Shown here in pieces: positions 46,391 to 58,199 of a stretch of DNA of 64,000 bases. A program made the position numbers and the translations under genes. Every line of letters starts with the position of its first letter. Within the stretch, counting starts at the first letter, position 1. The DNA is from Carallia brachiata. Lineage: Eukaryota; Streptophyta; Magnoliopsida; Malpighiales; Rhizophoraceae. The notes under the pieces were generated by a model, which did no database searches, had not been told where the DNA came from, and was given only the letters and a program-made list of their open reading frames with translations. The stretch is taken from NCBI GenBank assembly GCA_021464245.1, contig JADCRB010000088.1, positions 198,940-262,939 on the forward strand. The letters are read 5' to 3'.

Positions 46391-48690
46391 TCCTTGAGAT
46401 ATATGAACACCAGAATGTGCTTCAGTGAGAGCCTGTTTTGCCTCTTCATTGGCTAGGCAGCAAAGTAGAACTCTATCAAAAGACCTTCGATACAGAGCAT
46501 CCTTGAGATATATGAACCGGGGAGCTCGTCGTTGAATTTCTGTTTTATGACGACGATCTTCGGGCAGCTTCCCGTGCTGTAGGTAGTCAATGATTGGTTG
46601 GCGCCAATCCTCGTCCTCCGCGAGACGTACAGATACAGCGTTGGCTGCTGTAGTTTCTTCATCATCCTTTTGTGGCACTATCCATTTCTGGCATACGGCA
46701 ACAACTGTAGCCTGGATTTCTGACTTTGCAAGAGAAGTGGCCAGGTTAGCCAACGCGTCTGCCTGAGTGTTTTCTCGTCGAGGCACATGCTCCAAGGTGA
46801 TGCTTTCAAATTCATCCATTAGCTGTCGAGCACGTTGATGGTAAGGCGCAAGTCCTCTTTCTTCACGTCATACAATCCTGTAAGTTGGTTGATGACGAGC
46901 TGGGAATCTCCATGGACTTCTATAGTTGGAATCTTCATGTCGACAGCTATTTGAAGACCAATGATCAAAGCCTGGTATTCAGCAACATTATTTGAACATA
47001 ACTCACCGAGAATGATAGCATATGGTAGTATTTGTCGTTGAGGAGTGACAAATATTATGCCGGCACCAGCACCATCACGCCTTACTGTACCATCAAAGAA
47101 CATCGTCCATGGTGTAATGTCTCAATGTAAAAGACCTCTTCATCCAGAAGATCATCTGTGAACTTCCAATCGGACGGGACAGGGCGATCTGCAAGGAAGT
47201 CTGCTAGAGCTTGTCCTTTGACTGCTTTTTGAGGCACGTAGACAATGTCGTAGCTTTGTAGGATTACTGCCCACTTGGCAAGTCGTCCTGACAAGATTGG
47301 TCTAGATAAGATATATTTGACAGGATCAGCTCTGGCAATGAGACGTACCGTGTGAGCTTGCATGTAGTGCCTCAGCTTGTCAATGGCAAAGAACAGTGCT
47401 AGACATGTCTTTTCAATGGGCGAATAACTCAGCTCCGGACCGTTTAGTGTTCTGCTCAAGTAGTACAGGGCAACTTCCTTTCCCTGCTCGTTTTCCTGTG
47501 CAAGCAAGGCTCCCAAAGATCTTTCCTGCGCTGCAATGTAGAGAATCAACGACTTTCCTTGAATTGGAGCACCTAGGACCGGTGGATTGGAAAGGTACTT
47601 CTTTATGCTCTCAAAGGCTTTGCTGCAAGCTTCGTCCCACTCGAAGTTGACATCCTTCTTCATCAACCGATGGAAAGGTTGACATCTCCCAGCTAAATTG
47701 GAGATGAAACGGCGAATGTAAGCCAGCTTTCCTTGTAGACTTCGCAGCTCGTGCAGGTTTTTAGGTTCAGGCATCTTTTGAATTGCCTCAACCTTTGACT
47801 GATCAACTTCGATTCCACGATGGCGCACCACGAACCCAAGAAACTTTCCTGATGTGACACCGAATGCGCACTTGAGAGGGTTCATTTTGAGCTGATGCCT
47901 CCGAAGTCTTTCGAACACTGTCTTGAGATCCTCGAGGTGGTCTTTGCGCTTCTTAGTCTTTACAACTAAGTCATCAACATAACATTCTACAATCTTGTGC
48001 AGCATGTCATCAAAAATTTTTTGCATAGCACGTTGATAAGTGGCGCCAGCATTTTTAATCCAAACGGCATAACTTTGTAGCAGTATATACCTTTTGGGGT
48101 GCGGAATGCTGTCAACTCCTCGTCTTCTGGTGCCATTCTGATTTGGTTATAGCCTGAAGAACCATCCATGAAGGACAATGCTTCGTGACCCGTTGTTGCA
48201 TCGACTGTGATCTCCGTTATGGGCAATGGAAAGTCATCTTTCGGGCAGGCCTGTTAAGATCTCGAAAATCAACACATACCCTCAACTGTCCATTCTTCTT
48301 TCTTACCGGGACAATGTTGGCAATCCACGTTGGGTAGGTGACCTCTCGGATGAAGCCAGCATTGATCAGCTTGTTCACCTCCTCCTCGATTTGTGGAATG
48401 AGTTCCGGGCGGAACCGTCGTTGTGGCTGCTTGACAGAACGAACACCCTTCTTTACTGCTAGACGATGCACCGCAATTTTCGGGTCAAGTCCAGGCATTT
48501 CTTTGTAACTCCATGCGAACACGTCCCTGTATTGACTTAATACCTGAACATATTCTTGCTCTTCTTCTGCAGTAAGTAAAGCACTTACAAATGTAGGTCG
48601 AGGATCTTCCGGAGAGCCAAGATTGACCTCCTTGAGTTCATCAACAGTTGCTTGGCCACCATCTTCAAGTTCCGGGGGAGCCTCCTTCAC
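46391..48690 (-). pseudogene. Gypsy pol: reverse transcriptase, degenerate RNase H, archaeal-type RNase H
   Basis: RT begins with RFRPELIPQIEEEVNKLINAG (about 48420-48360), VPVRKKNGQLRVCVDFRDLN and MPFGLKM, and has the catalytic YVDD in VECYVDDLVVKTKK (about 47990). The first RNase H (SLILYIAAQERSLGALLAQE, about 47560) lacks the usual catalytic Asp of LYTDAS, though YSPIEKTCLAL is kept. The second RNase H (47110-46700) keeps all four acidic positions: FFDGT, NVAEYQAL, VHGDSQLV and TQADALANLA. Its frame is broken once, between 46819 and 46820. RT has breaks near 48220 and 48030. The frame ends soon after TEAHSGVH, where an integrase zinc finger would normally start. Confidence 0.9.
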
Positions 48691-50026
48691 TTCACCATCT
48701 GATGAGTCGGAATCAGCCTCCTCGCTAATTGTGACATGAAATGCAGAACCTCTGACTTCACCTTCTTTGTTTGACTGGATCCTGTCTGTTTGGTGGTGGT
48801 GGTGATGGCACGTGCATCAGCTGCTCGGCTTCGGCTCTTTAGCGTGATCCGCACAGGTGACTTCTCCTGATAGCCTAAGCCAGGTCGGGACTGTGATGTT
48901 TGAGAAGCGGCGCCATGTGTGGACGGCAGCGTACCCATTGTGCTCGGGTTTGAGAAGTCATAGCCCGCCTTTGCCAAAAGCTTGTATGCATTAGGATCAA
49001 ATCCTTCATGTGTTCTTCTTTCTGGAAGTGAGCCGCCTTCGACTGCCCCCGTGTGTGGTTTGACGAAGCCTTTTAATGGTTTTGAGACAAAACCGGCTCA
49101 ATCTTTGGTATCGGCAGAGTGTAAGTCTCCTTCAGGTTGTGCAGCTCTTTGTTTTGGGTTGGCTATGTCCTTGCTCCTGTTTAGATCAATACAATAAGAG
49201 AAAGGGGGTTGACCTTCTGAGCGTCGTGACTTCGGCACATAGCGTAGGACTGGAGTGGAGCTTGAAGATGCAACATCCTTCGGACGGTTCAGCAGGCTGT
49301 GGCAGCTTTTCATTTGTTGGAGCCTGGGTTGGGCATTGGCAGGTTCTTCGACAGCTTTTCCCTTTTTGTGGATGCCCCCAGTCCAAGTAGCTTTTGATGG
49401 AATGATCTCCGGATTGTCTGTGTCGTGTAGAAGACTGCATCCGCCAAATGTGATTCAGCATCATCGAACGGCTTTAAGTCAGCATTGACCTTTTGAACGC
49501 CACCATTGTAGTACTTGAAGCACTGATGCAGGCTTGAGAGCACAACTCCATTTCCATGAATCCACGGTCGTCCTAGCAACATCTTATACGTGGTACGTGC
49601 ATCGATCACATGTAATAGAGTGCTAGAAGTGAGATTACCGATAGTTAGCTCCAAACGAATCATCCCAATTGCTTTCTGTCCTCCTTGATTAAAACCATGA
49701 ATCATCAAGCGGCTGTCTGATAATTCATCAATGCCGATGCCGAGCTCCTTTATGGTGGATTTTGGGATAATATTGACTGCTGACCATCGTCGATCAGAAT
49801 ACGTCGGACCTTCTGTTCTCTTCACATAGCCTGATACATACAGCGGCCGATTGTGGGGTTTGGACCCCAGCAGGAGATCCTCATCTGAAAATGAGATAGC
49901 AGAGTAACATCCGACGTGATTTTGGTGCCTGTTGCTCCGCTGAGTTAGATCATTTGATGGCTGTGATTCAGCTGAGGTCTGGAGAGTATTGCTGACTTGA
50001 TTTTGCCACACTTCTGTTGATTGCAA
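48691..50026 (-). pseudogene. Gypsy aspartic protease and linker
   Basis: The minus strand has the retropepsin features NRPLYVSGYV, SAVNIIPKSTIKELGI, the flap-type MIHGFNQGGQKAIG and the late motif MLLGRPWIHGNGVVLSSLHQ (about 49590-49530). The active-site DDG lies in another frame than the following SAVN, showing a one-base indel near 49784. A linker without known domains leads to RT. Confidence 0.85.
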
Positions 50027-50171
50027 AGCTATAAACAGCTGAGGGTTAGCGAGAAGGGTTTGGAGAGCTTCATATACCTTCTCCGTTGTCGACTTTTTGT
50101 TGTCGAGCGGCTCCTCCTTACGGTGTGTCCTCTTCTGATGGTTTTGAAGTGATGGTGGTTGGTTTGCGAGG

Positions 50172-51769
50172 TTACGCCTTCCTGGTCCAGAATGATTTTA
50201 TTCTGGCTTTGAGCTTCATGATTAGCTCCTTCAGGACGAAACATTTCTCGGTTGGATGACTTACTATCCGGTGATATTTGCAGAATCTCGGATCGCTGAC
50301 TCGATCCTTTTCATTCGGCCGCTTGCACTCTGGGAGTTCGATCAGCTTCGCCTCCAAGAGTTGTTCAAGAATGTCGGGGACGTCTGAGTCGGGGAATGGA
50401 TACTGCTTCTGCTCCAACTCTCGCAATGTCACCTTCCGCCTTTCCTGTTGTTTTGGCTGAGTTATTTGGGTCGGAGGATTTACCTTAGCTTTGGCGCCCA
50501 CTTTTACTGGTGCGGCTTCAACAGTCATCACTTCTTTCCTTTTCCGGAGCTGTTGGGTTTCTTAATCTCCCTTCTGCCCCCTTGCTGGTCCAACTGGATG
50601 GGAACCGTGCCTCCGGAAGTCTGGATGCTTATCTCCATATCATGTGCGCGGGTCGCCAGTTCTTCGAAAGTTCGGGGTTTGACACCCTGCAGGATGTATA
50701 ACAGCTCCCAATGCATTCCCTGGATGCACATCTCTACGGCAGAAGTCTCCGTCAGGCGATCTTTGCAGTCCAAGCTGAGGGCACGCCATCTGTTGATGTA
50801 TTCGACAACGGGCTCTCCTTTCTTTGTTTGGTGCTGGTAAGCTCCATCATACTTACCGTCCTTCGAGTGCTGAAAAATCTGTTGAGGAACTCTCGTTGTA
50901 GCTGTTCCCAACTGTCGATCGATTCTGGTTCAAGATTTATGAACCAGGTGAAAGCGGTCTCCCTGAGTGAACGAACAAACTGCTTCACCAAGAGATCTCC
51001 ATAAGTCCCTGCGTTGTTGCAGGTTTCAACGAAGTGGGCGATGTGCTGTTTGGGATCGCCTCGTCCGTCGAATTGTTGAAATTTGGGCGGCTGGTAGCCC
51101 AGGGCATGTTGAGACTTTCGATCCGTCTGGTGTACGGTTTGACGTACATCTGATCCTTGGAAGGATGTAGCTTGTTGCAGTCGGATCGTATTGGCTATCA
51201 TTTCCTGCAATTGTTGAACAGATAGCGAAGCTACAGAATTTGAGGGTGGCAGCTGTGTAGAACTACCTGGTCGCTTTTCTGCAGGGGACGTCGGCTGGTG
51301 TGGCTTCTGGAGTGAAACCGGGTGGATATGGTTGCTCCTCGCGGATTTCGGGATCAACTTGGATCGGGGCTTTTCCTTTGAGAGCGGCGATCTGTTGATC
51401 TTTTTCCTCCACGACTCTGATCAGCTGCAAAATTTTGTTCTCCAATTCTGAAATCCTTTCTTCTGTGCTGGTTGTGTTGGTCATCATGACGGCAACAGAT
51501 GAGGCTCCGGGAAAGACTGGGGGAGAAAACTCTTCTGATTCTTCTGTGTGAGTCGGATTTTGTTGAGCAGGCTTCGTCGTGTTGCCCCCGACTTCGATCG
51601 GGGTGGGTGATCGACTCCTCCATGCGGCAAGAGAGTCAGGGGAGAGATCCTGTTGTGCGAGCTGTGGACTCTCCATTTCGACATTTTGTCGGGTTTGGAC
51701 GGCAAGAAATTGTGTCCGTCCCCGGGTTTCTGGACCTGCGTACCCAGGTAGGGTAGTTGATGCAGGCAA
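50172..51769 (-). pseudogene. Gypsy gag (capsid and nucleocapsid)
   Basis: An N-terminal part has a coiled-coil-like ERISELENKILQLIRVVEEK. A frame change near 51300 leads to the Retrotrans_gag domain: PPKFQQFDGRGDPKQHIAHF, SLRETAFTWFINLEPESI, WEQLQREFLNRFF and VEYINRWRALSLDC. A second frame change near 50830 follows. A zinc-knuckle-like CKYHRIVSHPTEKC (C-x2-H-x4-H-x4-C) lies at about 50290-50250, a form common in this lineage. Confidence 0.87.
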
Positions 51770-51944
51770 TGGAGCCGTTGCCTTCTTTTTTGTGGCAGCA
51801 GTTGTACTCCTTTTCGGTCATTTGATGTGCTGAACACCTGTAAAATTTTTTTTTTTTTTACTTTTTACTTTTTTTTACTTTTTTTTTTTTTCTTTTTTAC
51901 TTTTTTTTTTTTTTAAGGAACAAGAGATGAGGGGAGGTGAAGAT

Positions 51945-51962
51945 GTCCCACCGAGCGTGCCA
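51945..51962 (-). other. Gypsy primer-binding-site-like sequence
   Basis: Six bases inside the 5' LTR the minus strand reads TGGCACGCTCGGTGGGAC. It starts with the TGG expected for pairing to a tRNA CCA end. I cannot assign the tRNA. Confidence 0.55.
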
Positions 51963-51968
51963 AAAATT

Positions 51969-52634
51969 TGTAAAGCGTAAATTTCGACTAAAACAATTAA
52001 ACTCGAAAATACAAAAATAAATTACAAATAAAAATTGTAAAAAAAAAGAAAATTTACGTGGGGTCGATCTCCGTAGATCCTCCGATTAGTGTTCCTTTTT
52101 TGACTCCGTCAAGGGCTGCACGAGCTTGATCTTGACAGAAATAATTTCCACCGTTTTTTTCTTGAACTGGATAGACTGAAATTGTATCTGATTTGGAAGT
52201 TTTGACTACGTTTAGGAACCGTAGAGACTTGATCTGAGCCGATCTGGCTTAATTTCACTGAGGGTCGAATGGACTTGTTCTCGGATGAGCTGCCTGGATT
52301 TTGCTGAGGGTCGTATAAGACTTAATCCCAGCCGGATTTGTAATATTTTGATTTTTTTTTTTACTATCTCTCTCTCTCTTTTTTTTTTTTTCTTTTCTCT
52401 TTTTTTTTTTTCGCTTGCTTTCTCTTTTTTTTTTTTTTCTCTTTGCTCTTGCTTCGCTGCTTTTCTGCGCTTTCTTCTTTTTTCTCTGCTTTTCATTCAA
52501 TTGGGGAGGTCAATTTATAGGCCTCTCCCATGTCTGCCTGCCACCAACCAAATGGTTGGTGGCATTTAATTAGGTTGGCGGCTGCCAACCATATTAATTA
52601 ATTATTATTTTTTTTTAAAATTTATTTGTTTACA
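51969..52634 (-). repeat. Gypsy 5' LTR
   Basis: It begins TGTAAAGCG and ends TTTACA in plus-strand reading and is closely matched by 44973-45632. It holds an inverted repeat CCACCAACCA/TGGTTGGTGG near 52541-52562 and one copy of GGTTGGCGGCTGCCAACC at 52573-52590. Confidence 0.92.
52512..52519 (-). promoter_or_regulatory. TATA box in 5' LTR
   Basis: The minus strand reads CCTATAAATTG at the same place as in the other LTR. It would drive the genomic transcript of the element. Confidence 0.6.
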
Positions 52635-52639
52635 CTTGT
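52635..52639. repeat. Target-site duplication of the gypsy element, right
   Basis: CTTGT, identical to 44968-44972. Confidence 0.9.
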
Positions 52640-52730
52640 TATGGAAGGAAAAATAGTTCCTCCAATGAAGGTGATTGAAATGGGATTAAAATTATATCAA
52701 GATTACATTACAAGGATGCATTGAAAAAAA
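52640..52730 (+). pseudogene. LINE fragment, right part (split by gypsy insertion)
   Basis: When the gypsy element and one CTTGT are removed, the frame of the left part (RKILV) runs on as MEGKIVPPMKVIEMG and further, matching the spacer between zf-RVT and RNase H in LINE proteins. No RNase H follows, so the LINE relic ends or decays here. Confidence 0.7.
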
Positions 52731-53248
52731 ATCGAATCCCAAAATAAAGACTCAATCACAAGAGAGGAGTAAGATTAAAATCAAGAATAGTGATAAATGG
52801 CATTTAGTGTTATCTTAAACTTCAAATCATTAAATGATATTTTGTAAAGAAACTTTGGTAAAGTTAATTATTATTCTAAAATCAATACTAATTGGGGCAA
52901 TTGCTAAGACAAAGGGTGGCATGGAGGCACTTTTAGAGCTCATCAAGGCAACTCGGTCCATGCTTATGACAAAATAGGATGACTATTAAAGATAAGGAAT
53001 TTACGTGTAAATTTTAATTCATTCATTTTAGTTTTTCATAGTATGCCCATAAAAATAAATTGTAAAAACTAACGTCAAAAATTCTTTATATTATTTTACT
53101 TTTGTATTATTTATTAAATATTTTCTTAATAACACATAAACTTACCTCAACGACTATAGTATATAGATCCGCCGCTGCTTTGAAATAACAAAAAGTAAAT
53201 CTTTCCTCTTTTGAAGGGAAAAAAAAAAAAAAAAAAGGGTCCTCCGCA
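52731..53248. other. AT-rich intergenic region
   Basis: No gene is seen. A poly(A) run of about 19 lies near 53219-53236. Confidence 0.5.
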
Positions 53249-53259
53249 GCTACGCCGAG

Positions 53260-53753
53260 GGGTATAATATTTTTTAGTCTTAAATTCTTACATTTTGTTA
53301 CGTTTAAATCTTAAATCTTTTTGATATTTTATTTGATTCCTAAACTTTTTTAATTTCTTACCAAATCAGTCTTTTCATTTACAAAAAGTGAATCCGTTAA
53401 TAAACGAGTTTAATTTGATAGAAATTATTTAAAAAAAGATCAAATATGCAAGTGAAATATTTTTTTCATCAACAAATATGTATATTAAATATTTTTTTAA
53501 TTAACAAATACTCAAATTAAATATGCAAAGTGCATATTTTTTGATAAAAAAAATTTAATTAGTATATTTAACTATTTTTAAAATAATTTTTGTAAAGTTA
53601 GAATCATTTTTTAATAGATTAATCACTTTCTATTAATGGATAAACTGATTTGATAAGAAATTAAAAAATTTAGAATTCAAATAAAATTTTAAAAAGATTT
53701 AAAACTTATATATAAAAAATATAAAAATTTAAAATAAAAAAATATCATATCCC
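53260..53753. mobile_element. Mutator-type MITE with 11-bp target duplication
   Basis: The left end GGGTATAATATTTTTTAG and the reverse complement of the right end, GGGATATGATATTTTTTTA, match. Inverted similarity continues over about 110 bases on each side, including the shared TACCAAATCAGT-type sequence near 53362 and its inverted partner near 53646. The flanks GCTACGCCGAG (53249-53259) and GCTACGTCGAG (53754-53764) differ at one of 11 bases. The size, inverted ends and 9-11 base duplication fit Mutator-derived MITEs. There is no coding capacity. Confidence 0.75.
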
Positions 53754-53764
53754 GCTACGTCGAG

Positions 53765-55020
53765 ACGGAGGCAGATGGAATTAGGTAAGCAACTCCCGAA
53801 ACCCCATGTGCCCATGAATAATCAATACGCATAGGATGGCAAAAATTTCAATCTCCACGGGTATCCACTCCTCTCCGCTCCGATCCAATGAAGATGAGAT
53901 CGAACGAGTTGGATCAAAATCGGAGATCTTTGCTCTCATACTCACTCCATCCCCGTTCTTGTTATCTGTTTCGTTATTAATTTATTACTTTATCTATAAA
54001 TTATTTCATATATATATATTATGATGATTCTTTGCTTGATAAGACCGATATATTATCAAGGCATTATGGTACTTTTACTTAACCCATTTTTTATTAGGCT
54101 TACTGATTGTGGCTTGGATTGATCTTTCTTTGTTTTTTTGTTCTTCTTTAAACAAAACAAAACAAAACATCGATCTTTCCAAGCAAAGGATCATCATAAC
54201 ATTGTCAATGCATCTTATAGCGTAGCATGCCCCAGCACCAGCTGGATACCCAACTGATCGTTCTTGAGATTACTTATGATAATTTTTATTGAATGATAAG
54301 ATACCTAATATGGATTGATAACTATAAATTTTTAAGAGAATTTTGTCTTTCTAAATTTATAGGTTTCAGGCTGATAGATGGCCTGTCGTTGATTGATGAT
54401 TTCTTGATTTTTTACATGTAATTTGTGTAAAAAATTTGGCTGCAACGTTATTTAATGACATCACTTATTAATAAAAGTTACGAAAATATAAAAAAAATCA
54501 ATATTTCTAATAAATTCCGTTAATTTTCATTTTAGTATTACTAAAGCAATCGATGTGAACTACTTAAAGAGAATTGTCAAGCATTCTAGGCTTGTTTTTT
54601 GAGCTCAACTGGACGTCAATTCTCATTCTATTTACTGGAGGGGATGTAGAGGAGGTACAAATTAGGATTGTAATTTATGCTATCAATTTATTAATTAAAA
54701 TAGACAAAAGAGTAGATTGTGATTTTTAATTGACTGCATTAAGTCGAGTTTTATTATTATTTTTATACATTATGATAAAGTAGCTGACAATATTTTTGAG
54801 TCAATCTCATTTTGATTTGATTATTATCACAATTTACCAAATTTTTCTTGTGTAAAATGAAATCCGGCATCTTGTTAGTATTTTAAAATACTTTGAAATG
54901 AACACGATCGAAAGTGTAAACATATTTCGTAACTGTGGCCTTGTTACTATATTCTGTTCAAACTTGGACACCACTTTAACTACATTGCATTTCTTTGTCT
55001 CTTTTATTTTGGTTTCCTTA
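53765..55020. other. AT-rich intergenic region
   Basis: No gene is seen. The plus frame at 53836-54024 lies in a stretch (TCAATCTCCACGGGTATCC) with a look-alike near 55189 (TTTCCAATCCAGACGGG). These may be remains of one repeat family. Confidence 0.4.
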
Positions 55021-55108
55021 TCCCCTATGGATCGTTAACCAACATATTTTAATACCTTAATTTATCCCCTATGGATCGCTAACCAACATACTTTAATACC
55101 TTAATTTC
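55021..55108. repeat. Tandem duplication, 44-bp unit, two copies
   Basis: The unit starting TCCCCTATGGATCGTTAACC (55021-55064) is repeated at once at 55065-55108 with two visible differences. Confidence 0.8.
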
Positions 55109-58097
55109 AATTCTTCTTGTGTCATATATCCATGCAAAATTTAAATATTTTTTGAAGTATTTTTCAACTTAGGGCGGAAAAAGGGAGGGGACAAGATTTC
55201 CAATCCAGACGGGAATTGGGGAGCTTATCTCTGCCCCCGACCCTCTTTGTTGTAACTTCTAAATATATATCCATAAAGTATAAGAGTGAGTATAGGCTTC
55301 TTTAGTGAGTGGTAAGGAAAATAAAAATTATATTTTCAATTTTTAAGAATAAATTGATTATCTATGATGTCTAATTACCACTTATTCTAAAAAAAAGAAT
55401 GTAGTACTTATTATTTTTGTTTAGTATAAGATATTTATATTTTTCACCATATAAATTTGTTTAATTAATTTTATTGTTAAATAAATTTCACTTATATATA
55501 ATATAAAATTATAAGTAAATTATACACAATATTAAAAAAAAAATTAATTAAAAATTCAGTAAAAATTTTTATTTTTTCTTTGCTTTGCTTTGTTTTTATT
55601 TTTAATCTATATAGTATTAAAAAAATAGTGTATATAATGTTTATTTATTTATTTCTATAGAGAAATATCCATAAAGGTCCAAATGCACCGAAGGTACAGC
55701 TAAGATGCCAAACGCGAAAGCCATTACTGAGCATGTGCCGATGTGACTGTCCCAGCCCCAAAGTCCCCAGTTAAGGGCGGAAAAAAGGAAAAAATATTTT
55801 AAGTTTAAAAGAATGACTTTATTTAAAATTAATATAATAATATATACTTAGTATAATTAAATTCATAAAAAATTACATAAATTATTAGATGTCTTTTTAT
55901 GTGATTGTTTTATCACTAATATTAGATGATTTTGTTTAAATAATTTTAAAATAATTACATAATTTTATCAATTATTTTTAATAATTTATTTATTGTAATT
56001 TTTTTTAATTTAAATATTTAATTATTTATATTACTTCACTTATTTAAATAAAATATTAAATTTTTTTCTCATTACTTAATACTATTTAAATGTAGGATAC
56101 GACAAAAAATAACATGGCACCTTTTTTGAATTTGTCTTGTTCTTTATATTATTTTAGTACCACAAGATAAAAATAAAAATCAGAAAACAAAAAAGGAACC
56201 AGCGGGTCCAGTGACTACGCATTGGAGACAAATTTACTCGATGCAGAGGAATTCAAAACATAACAAAAAATCCTTTTAAGGTGAGAATATCAATCTTCAT
56301 TTTTTTAACAAGGAAAAAGGTCTTATTAAGTGTATCAATTATTAAATTTTTAAATTAAAATTAAAATAATTCTTATTTATTTAAATTTTATTCAACAGTT
56401 TTAAAAGGGTTGATTCACATTTCGAATGCTAATGAGGTCGAACGTGCCTCTATCATTAGAATCGTGAATCTAAATTCAACGCTGCACATCACTGGTTATA
56501 TTCAAAGGGACTTTTACCATGAGTCAGTTAGGGAGAGTGTAGAGTGTAGGCGTAGAAGTTCAAATCCAAGATTTACAATGTGAAAATATGTCGAATTATC
56601 ACTGAACTATTACTTTGAGAGGTATCAATCTTTATTTTCAGAATGATTATTTACTTTAATCATTATTTTTAAAAGGAAAAAACGTTAATTGTCATATTTT
56701 TATTAAATAATTTTATTATACTGTAATAATACTTATTTTTTATAATAATAATAATTATATTTTTTAATAAAAATTGTATTTTATTTTTTTAAAAAAATAA
56801 GTATATTATTAAAAAAATGTGTATATTATTATAGTACGAGGAAATTATATAATGAAAATATAGATTTACGTAAGAGTATCTTTTTAAAAAATATAAACGA
56901 AAAAAATTCTAAAAAGGTTTTCCTGATTGACAAGACTGGCGCACTGAATCTTGATGTGTCCTTTGGGTTTGCTGTTTGCACTTGGGACGGGCCTACCGAC
57001 TGACTCTGATTTACCAACCACCTCAAGACACACAGGCACACGCTCTCTCCTTGTTTGTGTGACACATAATAAACATTTGTACATGATGCTGTGCTCTCTC
57101 TGATCTCTGATATTCTGACCCCTTTACGATCTCCAGTTTTGGGGCCTTTTATTTCAGTTTCTTTTTTAACTTTCTTTAACAACATAATTAGAGTAAGATT
57201 CCCTCCCCTTTTGTTTCTTCGTTTTGTCATCCCACATTGTCCTCTCATTTTTTTTTTTTAAATTGAAAATAGAAAAACAAATTCCATATAGCCATTTTCG
57301 TTTTTCTATTTGGTGGTAAATTAGTACTTTGACTTCAGACAAAAGTACATGCTATGAGAGAATGAGAGATCCAATTAACATTTATACATATTTTTAATAA
57401 ATTTATTATACATTAATTTTATCAATATTATATATCATAAGTTTTTATAAATAAAATATCTAAAAAATTATAAAATTTTTAGTTAAAATTAATATATAAC
57501 AGATTTATAAATAATATATACGATACTTAATTCAGTCCAACACATATCTCAAGCCTCTTAATCTAACAACCTTTTCTTTTTGTCTTTCCCCAACGAGCAC
57601 TGTAACGTAACAGATTTATCAAAAATTTTGTTATTATTATCAAAATAAAACACATAAATCAATATTAATACTCAAATCTTTAAATCTATATACAAATACC
57701 CTACACCTAACTTGTCGGAAAATAGGAGGGTGGGATAAAATTTTCTCTCATCCTAATATTAATATAAGTGAATACATACACATACGATTACTTGAAGTGG
57801 CAGTCTTATATTTATTTAGTATGTTTTCTCTTGTTACGACCTAGATTTAAGTCCCAACGTTCGAAAATTCGTCCACCTCAATTACTTAGAATTATATTAG
57901 AGTGCGGTTGTCGGTTTAAAACTCGTGAACACTATGAGCAGACGTAAGTTCAAACATAGAGAAAGTCAATTGCGATCAATAGTACTCATATAATATATCC
58001 ACCCTAAGATGGTTAAATATGATTTAAATAAATAAAAATTATTCAGATTTTAACTTATAAATCTAACGAGCATAAAATCTTAATCTTTTTCCGTATT

Positions 58098-58100
<3 letters not shown>
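55109..58100. other. AT-rich intergenic region with a SINE-like motif
   Basis: No convincing gene is seen. At about 56518-56566 an A-box-like TGAGTCAGTTAGGGA is followed by a B-box-like AGTTCAAATCC, a weak hint of a tRNA-derived SINE. A minus frame of 139 codons (57248-56829) shows no domain and looks spurious. Confidence 0.4.

Positions 58101-58129
<29 letters not shown>
58101..58129. repeat. (TA)n microsatellite
   Basis: 29 bases of perfect TA repeat. Confidence 0.9.
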
Positions 58130-58133
<4 letters not shown>

Positions 58134-58199
58134 ACACATTAATTTTGCTATTGGTTGTTTAATGGTTTAAATAATAATTTTTATCACGACAAATCGATG

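Larger units (their letters stand above)
44973..52634 (-). mobile_element. Ty3/gypsy LTR retrotransposon, Tat-like, dual RNase H, no integrase
   Basis: This is a structurally complete 7.66-kb element with LTRs of 660 and 666 bases beginning TGTAAAG and ending TTTACA in plus-strand reading. It has an identical 5-base target duplication (CTTGT), a primer-binding-site-like and a polypurine sequence. The minus-strand order is gag, aspartic protease, reverse transcriptase, RNase H and a second, archaeal-type RNase H. The second RNase H is the mark of the Tat lineage. Between it and the 3' LTR only about 760 bases remain, with no zinc-finger HHCC or DDE integrase, so the element could move only with integrase supplied in trans. 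A few frameshifts break the polyprotein. Confidence 0.92.

Noticed and set aside
53836..55250. Terminal inverted repeats of a larger element around 53836 and 55189
   Set aside because: The two similar stretches run in the same direction, so they are not inverted ends, and no duplication flanks them.
56829..57248. 139-codon minus frame as a gene
   Set aside because: It has no domain and low-complexity composition, and it ends in AT-rich sequence translated as Phe/Ile/Lys runs.
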